A DNA stretch of 11,351 nucleotides from Acidimicrobiales bacterium (lineage in GTDB: Bacteria; Actinomycetota; Acidimicrobiia; Acidimicrobiales; Acidimicrobilacustridaceae): NCBI GenBank assembly GCA_023261915.1, contig JALRFT010000129.1, positions 1-11,351 of the forward strand. Reading direction: 5' to 3'. Positions 6,145 through 11,351 of this stretch are shown here, piece after piece. The position numbers were made by a program, and so were the translations under genes. The notes under the pieces were generated by a model. That model was not told where the DNA came from. It searched no databases and saw only the letters and a list, made by a program, of their open reading frames with translations. Each line of letters opens with the position of its first letter. Positions within the stretch are counted from its first letter, which is position 1.

Positions 6145-6181
6145 GCTGCAAGGACGGTGTGTTCACCTACCGCCATGAGAT

Positions 6182-6187
6182 GGGAGG
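6182..6187 (+). promoter_or_regulatory. Shine–Dalgarno sequence of the HtrA-like protease
   Basis: GGGAGG lies 6 nt before the GTG at 6194 and fixes that start. It is the only strong ribosome-binding site in the window and contrasts with the leaderless-type starts of the neighbours. Confidence 0.75.
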
Positions 6188-6193
6188 TTCCCA

Positions 6194-7783
6194 GTGCTCG
6201 CCAACCGAACCTGCTCTCCTTCAGAGGTTTCCAGCAGACGGTCCCGTCAGATTGTGCGCTGTGGGGCGGCCATTGCCTCGCTGGCCATGCTCACCGCTCT
6301 GGTGGCGTGTAGCAGTGGGAGCGGTGCGGCATCCAACATTGACGGGGTGCAGGGCGCCACCCTGCAGATCGCCATCGAGGGCAGCGTTCTTGATCCCGGA
6401 GAGGGCTGGGCGACCTCGGCGGGATCGGGCAGTGGCTTTTTCATCTCTTCGGACGGCTACGCCGTCACCAACAACCATGTCGTGACCGGTGCGGGAAAGA
6501 TCTCCGTCAAGATTGGTGGCGAGGATACCGAGTACGACGCCAGCGTCGTGGGTGTTTCGGAGTGCAACGACCTCGCCCTCATCAAGGTTGACGTCGACAG
6601 AACCGTGCCCTTCCTCGACTGGTTTGAGGGCGACATCAAACCCGGCCTTGAGGTATACGCCGCCGGTTTCCCCCTTGGCGACCCCGAGTACACCCTGACC
6701 CGTGGGGTGGTCTCTAAGGCCGACGCCAATGACCCGATCCTGTCCACATTGGCCTCAGTTGACCGGGCGATCGAACACGATGCCAACATCCAGCAGGGCA
6801 ATTCCGGCGGCCCGCTGGTGACGAGTGAGGGCCGAGTCGTTGGCATCAACTACGCCGGTACCGGCGACATCTACGGCACCACCGAACAGTTCTTCTCCAT
6901 TGCCGCCGGTGCGGCGAAGCCCGTCGTGGAACGATTGCGCAACGGTGATGACGAGTCGCTCGGGATCAACGCCTCACCCTTCCTGGACGAGGCCTCAGGT
7001 GTCAGTGGCATTTGGGTGGCGGGGGTGGCACCGGGGTCGCCGGCGTCAAAGGCCAACATTGAACCTGGCGACGTGCTCCTCACCATGAACGGGATCGAAC
7101 TGGGTGTCGATGCCGCCAATCCTGACGAGGGACTGGCCGATGCCTTCTTCGCCGGATACTGCGATGTGATCCGCAGTGCCGGCGATCGACCGATCAAGAT
7201 CGAAGTACTCCGATCCGAGACCAACGAACTCTTGTCAGGAGAGATCAACGGCGATCGGCCGCTTGAGTCTCGTGGCTCGATCTCCCCAACCGTTGATGAG
7301 CGCACTGCGGTCCCCGAGGGTCAGGACTACAGCGACTACGTGTCCCTCACTGACGCCACCAACACGATTCAGGTCGAGGTCCCCGCTGCGTGGGCCGACA
7401 TTGAACTCGGACCCGACACCGATGGCCTTCCGTTCATTAGCGCAGCCGAGGACCTGAAGGGATTCGGGGAGGGCTTCAGCGTGCCCGGCATGGCGTTCTT
7501 CGTGCTCCCGTCGGGAACCTCCAACGACGCCATCATCGCCCAGTTGTCCGAGCCGGTCGCTGCTCTGTGCACCGACGCCGGCACCGAGCCTTACGACGAT
7601 GGTGTGTTCATTGGCGACGTGAAGATCTGGACGGACTGCGCGGGTACCGACACGAGCTACATCATCGTGGTGACTGCCACGGCTGATGCCCCGGAGTTCA
7701 CCTTTGCAACCATCGTGCAAGCGGTGACGAGTGCGGACGTCACCGCCCTCGAGAGAATCCTGGCGTCGTTCAACCTCGTGTGA
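6194..7783 (+). CDS. HtrA/DegP-like lipoprotein serine protease with PDZ domain
   Basis: The 529-residue protein has an N-terminal signal with twin arginines at 15–16, a hydrophobic run to about 38 and a lipobox LVAC with Cys39. It should be a lipoprotein on the outer face of the membrane. The trypsin-like domain (about 72–250) has a complete triad: His95 in VTNNHVV, Asp126 in CNDLALIKVD and Ser204 in QQGNSGGPLV. A PDZ domain follows (about 252–350), with a carboxylate-binding loop SLGI and the GVAPGSPASKANIEPGDVLL motif. HtrA proteases degrade or refold misfolded envelope proteins. Residues about 378–529 form an additional domain (IQVEVPAAWADIEL onward) with two cysteines, Cys459 and Cys482, that could pair. 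I do not recognise it securely. The GTG start is fixed by a good Shine–Dalgarno sequence. The gene converges on hisF with 18 bp between stops. Confidence 0.93.
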   Translation: MLANRTCSPSEVSSRRSRQIVRCGAAIASLAMLTALVACSSGSGAASNIDGVQGATLQIAIEGSVLDPGEGWATSAGSGSGFFISSDGYAVTNNHVVTGAGKISVKIGGEDTEYDASVVGVSECNDLALIKVDVDRTVPFLDWFEGDIKPGLEVYAAGFPLGDPEYTLTRGVVSKADANDPILSTLASVDRAIEHDANIQQGNSGGPLVTSEGRVVGINYAGTGDIYGTTEQFFSIAAGAAKPVVERLRNGDDESLGINASPFLDEASGVSGIWVAGVAPGSPASKANIEPGDVLLTMNGIELGVDAANPDEGLADAFFAGYCDVIRSAGDRPIKIEVLRSETNELLSGEINGDRPLESRGSISPTVDERTAVPEGQDYSDYVSLTDATNTIQVEVPAAWADIELGPDTDGLPFISAAEDLKGFGEGFSVPGMAFFVLPSGTSNDAIIAQLSEPVAALCTDAGTEPYDDGVFIGDVKIWTDCAGTDTSYIIVVTATADAPEFTFATIVQAVTSADVTALERILASFNLV

Positions 7784-7801
7784 CCGACGGGGCCCCACTG
7801 T

Positions 7802-8548
7802 TCAGACGGGCCGTACGGCTACACCCCGCTCAGCAAGATGAGCCTTCGCCTCCGCCAGCGTGTGGGTGCCGAAGTGAAAGATTGACGCTGCCAGCACAGC
7901 ATCGGCACCTCCCTCGGTGATCCCTTCAACGAGATGATCGAGTGACCCGACACCACCCGAGGCGATGACCGGAACCTCGACGGCATCGCTCACTGCCTTG
8001 GTCAATACCAGATCGAAACCCTCGTGGGTTCCGTCACGATCCATCGATGTCAACAAGATCTCACCCGCTCCGCGTCGGGTCACCTCCTCCGCCCACGCCA
8101 CGGCATCAAGACCGGTTGGCGTGCGACCCCCGTGGGTGAATACCTGACGCTGACGGGCATCGATGGCGACGACCACGCATTGAGATCCGAACTCGGCCGC
8201 GAGTTCCGAAACCAGATCGGGACGGTCGACCGCTGCGGTATTCACCGACACCTTGTCGGCCCCCGCCCGCAACAGCAGTCGCGCATCGTCAACCCCGCGA
8301 ACTCCGCCGCCGATGGTGAAGGGAATGAAGACCTGTTCTGCGGTGCGGCGCACGACGTCCACAATCGTGTCCCGCTGATCCGACGATGCCGTGATGTCAA
8401 GGAAGACAAGCTCGTCGGCCCCTTCGGCGTCGTAGCGGGCCGCAAGCTCGACCGGGTCCCCGGCATCACGCAGGCCGACGAAGTTGACTCCCTTTACGAC
8501 CCGACCAGCGTCGACGTCGAGACACGGAATGAGGCGAGCGGTCCTCAT
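7802..8548 (-). CDS. hisF: Imidazole glycerol phosphate synthase, cyclase subunit
   Basis: HisF is the (beta/alpha)8-barrel subunit that uses ammonia passed from HisH to turn PRFAR into imidazole glycerol phosphate and AICAR. The 248 residues are full length. The catalytic pair is present: Asp11 in IPCLDVDAGRVVKG and Asp130 in VVVAIDARQ. Both phosphate-binding half-barrel motifs are present too: FTIGGGVRGVDDA with ADKVSVNTAAV, and VIASGGVGSLDHL with ADAVLAASIFHFG. The ATG lies in an ATGA overlap with the hisA stop, so translation is coupled. It is the last gene of the his chain here. Its 3' end faces the protease 3' end with no clear terminator between. In M. tuberculosis hisI follows closely, whereas here it is about 2.8 kb away. 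Confidence 0.98.
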   Translation of the reverse strand: MRTARLIPCLDVDAGRVVKGVNFVGLRDAGDPVELAARYDAEGADELVFLDITASSDQRDTIVDVVRRTAEQVFIPFTIGGGVRGVDDARLLLRAGADKVSVNTAAVDRPDLVSELAAEFGSQCVVVAIDARQRQVFTHGGRTPTGLDAVAWAEEVTRRGAGEILLTSMDRDGTHEGFDLVLTKAVSDAVEVPVIASGGVGSLDHLVEGITEGGADAVLAASIFHFGTHTLAEAKAHLAERGVAVRPV

Positions 8549-9303
8549 TTCACGTCTCCCCTCGTGGCGGCAATGACGTCGGGGAGTCGGAAGGCACCCT
8601 CGTAGAGGGCGCGACCGATGACGACTCCGGCGAGTCCCTTCCCGTCGGGCCGGCGGACCCCGGCGAGGGTGACGACGTCACCGAGGGTCGCCACTCCCCC
8701 CGAGGCCAGCAGCGGGATGTCCACGGCGGCCAGCAGGTCGGTGAGTCCATCGAGATCGGGACCTTCGAGCGTCCCGTCCCGGCCGATGTCGGTGACCACG
8801 AGGGCATCAACCCCAACATCGGCGAACTGGCGGGCCATCTCGGCAACCGTGCGGCCCGAACCTTCGACCCAACCCCGCACGGCCACCTCGCCGGCGCGGG
8901 CATCGAGCCCGACAGCCACAGCATGGTTCGCCGCCAGTTCCGTCACGAGCTCAGGAGTTTCAAGCGCAGCAGTCCCGAGCACAACACGACGGACACCAAG
9001 ATCGAACAGCGCCTCGGCCGCCTTGGTCGTCCGCACCCCACCGCCGACTTGGACGGGAACACCGGCTTCGGTCGCCACACGACTGATGGCCGCGATCGCC
9101 TCGACATTCGTCGGGAGTCCGCTGCGGGCGGCGTCGAGGTCAACAACGTGGAGCCACGAGGCTCCCTCGGCGCAAAAAACCGCCGCCTGGGCCGCCGGAT
9201 CATCGCTGTAGGTGGTGGCCTGCGCGTAGTCACCTTGGTAGAGACGCACGCAGCGGCCCCCGAGCAGGTCGATGGCGGGGAAGATCTCAAAGGTGCCGGT
9301 CAT
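8545..9303 (-). CDS. hisA: ProFAR isomerase (HisA), possibly PriA-like
   Basis: HisA isomerises the aminoaldose ProFAR to the aminoketose PRFAR. The 252-residue barrel has the acid/base pair Asp12 (FPAIDLLGG) and Asp172 (VVTDIGRDGT). It also has RLYQGDYAQATTYSDDP, QVGGGVRTTKAA, LGTAALETPEL and LASGGVATLGD. Many actinobacteria use one enzyme, PriA, for both this step and the TrpF reaction. PriA of M. tuberculosis relies on Arg19, Arg143 and Trp145, and here Arg20 and Arg143-Gly-Trp145 occur at comparable places. However, GWVEGSG and the Arg20 loop look more like ordinary HisA, so bifunctionality is open. ATG 9303 overlaps the hisH stop (ATGA). A longer reading from 9390 would overlap hisH and adds no homologous sequence. 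Confidence 0.96.
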   Translation of the reverse strand: MTGTFEIFPAIDLLGGRCVRLYQGDYAQATTYSDDPAAQAAVFCAEGASWLHVVDLDAARSGLPTNVEAIAAISRVATEAGVPVQVGGGVRTTKAAEALFDLGVRRVVLGTAALETPELVTELAANHAVAVGLDARAGEVAVRGWVEGSGRTVAEMARQFADVGVDALVVTDIGRDGTLEGPDLDGLTDLLAAVDIPLLASGGVATLGDVVTLAGVRRPDGKGLAGVVIGRALYEGAFRLPDVIAATRGDVK

Positions 9304-9935
9304 CGCCCGGCTCCGGCGGAGGTGACGAAGGTGGCGAGCAGACCAAGGCCAACTGTGCCTGACTTCTCCGGGTGGAACTGGGTTGCCCACAGGTTGTCTC
9401 GTTCGACGAGGGCGGGCACTGGGCCCCCGTAGTCACACGTGGCGACGACGAGTTCGCTGTCGGGAGCGACATAGGAATGCACGAAGTAGACCCACACCGG
9501 GTCATCGCTGGCTTCGAGCATGACTGACGGTCGGCGACGCTCGAGCACGTTCCACTGCATCTGGGGGTGCTTCACCCCGGGACGGAGACGCTCAACCTCC
9601 CCGGGCAACACGCCGAGACCGGCGACGCCCGGGGACTCGGCCGACGCCTCGTACAACAACTGCATACCAACGCAGATCCCCAGGAAGGGCCGACCCGACC
9701 CGATGGCATCGAGCGCCACCCCGTCGAGCCCAGTGGTGCGCAGCGCCTCGGCACACCGGCCGAACGCTCCCACGCCGGGCAGCACCACTGCGGCGGCATC
9801 AGCCACGAGAGCGGGGTCCGCAGTGAGGCGAGCGTCGGCCCCAACGGCCTCGAGTGCCTTTTGGGCCGAACGAAGGTTCCCGATGCCGTAGTCGAGAACC
9901 GCCACCAGCGGCGGTTCCGCCCCCGCAGCGTTCAC
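9300..9935 (-). CDS. hisH: Imidazole glycerol phosphate synthase, glutaminase subunit
   Basis: HisH is the class I glutamine amidotransferase that hydrolyses glutamine and delivers ammonia through the HisF barrel. The 211-residue protein has VAVLDYGIGNLRSAQKAL at the N-terminus, the LPGVGAFG glycine loop, nucleophile Cys88 in GICVGMQLL, and His188 and Glu190 in TQFHPEKSG, completing the triad. HPQMQWN and YFVHSYV are further HisH hallmarks that separate it from TrpG or PabA. The GTG start overlaps the hisB stop (GTGA) and the stop overlaps hisA (ATGA), so both ends are coupled. It sits next but one to its partner hisF, as usual. Confidence 0.98.
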   Translation of the reverse strand: MNAAGAEPPLVAVLDYGIGNLRSAQKALEAVGADARLTADPALVADAAAVVLPGVGAFGRCAEALRTTGLDGVALDAIGSGRPFLGICVGMQLLYEASAESPGVAGLGVLPGEVERLRPGVKHPQMQWNVLERRRPSVMLEASDDPVWVYFVHSYVAPDSELVVATCDYGGPVPALVERDNLWATQFHPEKSGTVGLGLLATFVTSAGAGR

Positions 9936-10528
9936 AGGGTGCCCTTGGTGGATGGCACCCCGCCACCCTCAACCCGCACCGCATCGCGCAGGGCGCGCGC
10001 CACGGACTTGAAACATGACTCGACGATGTGGTGGGTGTTGCGACCGCGAACGAGCGACACGTGCAACGTGATGCCCGCCGAAGTCACGAGAGCCCGCCAG
10101 AACTCTTCGACAAGTTGTGGATCAAAAGGAGGATCGCCGAGGATCTTCTCGCCCGGAAACTCAATGTCGTAGAAGAGAAATGGCCGACCAGACAGGTCAA
10201 GGGCGACGTCGACGAGCGCCTCGTCGAGCGGTACCCGCACCGAGGCGAACCGCCGCACCCCCCGCTTGTCCCCGAGCGCTTCGGCTAGCGCACTGCCCAG
10301 CAGGATCCCGGTGTCCTCCACCGTGTGGTGCGCGTCAACCTCGAGGTCGCCGGTGGCCACGACCCGGAGGTCCATCCCGCCGTGTCGGGCCAGCTGCGCC
10401 AACATGTGGTCGAAGAAGGGCAGTCCGGTGGAAGCCTCCACGGTGCCCGAGCCGTCAACGTCGATGGTGATTTCGATGTCGGTCTCGGCCGTGGTGCGAC
10501 GACGCGTCGCCGATCGGGGTGCGCTCAT
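9932..10528 (-). CDS. hisB: Imidazoleglycerol-phosphate dehydratase
   Basis: HisB removes water from imidazole glycerol phosphate to give imidazole acetol phosphate, and acts as a manganese-dependent 24-mer in known cases. The 198 residues are the monofunctional form, without the histidinol-phosphatase domain of E. coli HisB. The two metal-binding repeats are clear: HHTVEDTG with His67-His68 and Glu71, and NTHHIVESCFKS with His166-His167 and Glu170. The FFDHMLAQLARHGG segment and the PSTKGTL tail are also typical. ATG 10528 is taken because homology begins at about residue 10. In-frame GTG codons at 10534 and 10537 are possible, and a reading from 10618 would overlap hisC by 32 bp with low-complexity sequence. 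The 58-bp gap after hisC has no TANNNT box, so transcription probably continues from hisC. Confidence 0.96.
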   Translation of the reverse strand: MSAPRSATRRRTTAETDIEITIDVDGSGTVEASTGLPFFDHMLAQLARHGGMDLRVVATGDLEVDAHHTVEDTGILLGSALAEALGDKRGVRRFASVRVPLDEALVDVALDLSGRPFLFYDIEFPGEKILGDPPFDPQLVEEFWRALVTSAGITLHVSLVRGRNTHHIVESCFKSVARALRDAVRVEGGGVPSTKGTL

Positions 10529-10586
10529 GACCACCACTCTGCCCGCTGGAGGATGCTCCCGGCCACTGCGATTTTCCCGGTCACCA

Positions 10587-11351
10587 TCATCGGGCGCCGA
10601 CAACGTCGGCGAGCGCACCTATGAAACGGTCGTTCTCAACGGGGGTTCCGATCGTCACCCGGAGACAACCGGCGAGTCGCGGCCAGCCCGAGCAGTTGCG
10701 CACGAGCACGGAACGATCCACCAACGCCTGCCACACCGCCTCACCCCGTTCCACGTCACCGGGCGACCCGTCGGTCTCCCGTGGCCGGAACAACACGTAA
10801 TTGGCACCCGATGTCCACTGGTCAACACCGAGGTCAGCCAAGGCAGCGACGAGCCGCTCCCGTTCGGTGACGACCCGGGCCACCCGGTCCTCCATGGCGG
10901 CCACGTGGTCCAGCGCAATGACGCCGGCCGCCTGTTTCACGGCGTCGAGGCGATAGGGCAGGGCCACTTTCTCGAGTTCGGTCACGACCCAGCTCGGGCC
11001 GATCAGGTACCCGAGCCGCAGGGCAGCGAGAGACCAGGTCTTGGAAAAAGTCCGACTAACCACGAGCGGAACGTCTTCAGCGACGAGATCGAGTGCTGTC
11101 GAGGTGGCGAACTGCCCGTACGCCTCATCGGCGATCACGAGGCAGCCCGCTGCGCTTGCCGCCGTCACCACCGCCGCCGTCGTGGACGACGGGTCCTCGG
11201 TGCCCGTGGGGTTGTTGGGTGAGCACAGGAATGCCACGTCGGGCCGTTGTTCCGCAATCAGACGGACAGCGGTATCACTGTCGATGGCGAAGTCCGCCGC
11301 TCGCTCCGCCACGGTCACACTCGTGCCGACGACCCGGGCGATGTGGCTGTG
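10587..11351 (-). CDS. hisC: Histidinol-phosphate aminotransferase, C-terminal part (cut by window edge)
   Basis: HisC is a PLP-dependent class I/II aminotransferase that converts imidazole acetol phosphate and glutamate to histidinol phosphate. The 254 visible residues start inside the protein and stay in frame to the window edge (HSHIARVVG ... before 11318). They therefore lack roughly the first third. Motifs in order are SPNNPTG (fragment 44–50), ADEAYGQF with the cofactor-contacting Asp75 and Tyr78, SRTFSKTWSLAALRLGY with PLP Lys104 and Arg112, and near the end LRVTIGTPVENDRF with the substrate-carboxylate Arg. DEAYGQF replaces the commoner DEAY-x-EF. Aminotransferases in this family overlap in specificity, but the position ahead of hisB makes HisC secure. 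The internal GTG at 11318 is not a start. Confidence 0.95.
   Translation of the reverse strand, partial: HSHIARVVGTSVTVAERAADFAIDSDTAVRLIAEQRPDVAFLCSPNNPTGTEDPSSTTAAVVTAASAAGCLVIADEAYGQFATSTALDLVAEDVPLVVSRTFSKTWSLAALRLGYLIGPSWVVTELEKVALPYRLDAVKQAAGVIALDHVAAMEDRVARVVTERERLVAALADLGVDQWTSGANYVLFRPRETDGSPGDVERGEAVWQALVDRSVLVRNCSGWPRLAGCLRVTIGTPVENDRFIGALADVVGAR

Noticed and set aside
7789..7796. GGGGCCCC as a bidirectional terminator
   Set aside because: The palindrome has no loop and no T-tract, so it cannot form a standard intrinsic terminator.
9304..9390. N-terminal extension of hisA
   Set aside because: The extra 29 residues overlap hisH and are not HisA-like. ATG 9303 forms a standard ATGA junction with hisH.
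10266..11222. 318-codon open frame on the plus strand
   Set aside because: It lies antisense to hisC and hisB, whose motifs are unambiguous. The encoded sequence has no recognisable domain and is the usual product of stop-poor GC-rich DNA.
1..11351. Mobile elements, CRISPR arrays, tRNA or rRNA genes, or a new defence system
   Set aside because: No direct-repeat arrays, transposase or integrase motifs, or RNA gene signatures were seen. Almost all the sequence is accounted for by recognisable chromosomal genes.

Overview
The window comes from a GC-rich bacterium, most likely an actinobacterium. The Acidimicrobiia are my best guess, by resemblance only. The grounds are the his–trp gene order, the actinobacterial type of stand-alone GroES, frequent GTG starts, and TANNNT boxes placed 6 to 8 nt before start codons. 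It is mostly chromosomal housekeeping DNA. I see no mobile element, CRISPR array, rRNA or tRNA, and no convincing undescribed defence or biosynthetic system.

Layout. Reading leftward from the right edge on the minus strand, the histidine genes run hisC (N-terminus cut off), hisB, hisH, hisA and hisF (11351 to 7802). The last four are chained by 4-bp stop/start overlaps. Two plus-strand genes follow (5464 to 7783): an alpha/beta hydrolase and a lipoprotein HtrA-type protease with an extra C-terminal domain. The protease meets hisF tail to tail. The minus strand then resumes with a stand-alone GroES, hisI, trpE, a YgfZ-type folate-binding protein, a membrane-anchored J-domain protein, a small ABM-fold protein, trpC and the N-terminal third of an aldo/keto reductase (5438 to 1).

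How the genes work together. hisC, B, H, A, F and I give most of the histidine pathway; hisG, hisE, hisD and a histidinol-phosphatase are not seen here. trpE and trpC give two steps of tryptophan synthesis. The order hisC-B-H-A-F ... hisI-trpE ... trpC recalls the his–trp supercluster of Mycobacterium tuberculosis, here broken by protein-quality-control and other genes (protease, GroES, J-protein, YgfZ).

The main observation beyond annotation concerns start signals. Nearly every gene that is not overlap-coupled to its upstream neighbour has a TANNNT box 6 to 8 nt before its start codon and no useful Shine–Dalgarno sequence. This fits leaderless transcripts that divide the minus strand into short units. 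The divergent groES and hydrolase genes appear to share one perfect palindrome that supplies a -10 box to each strand.
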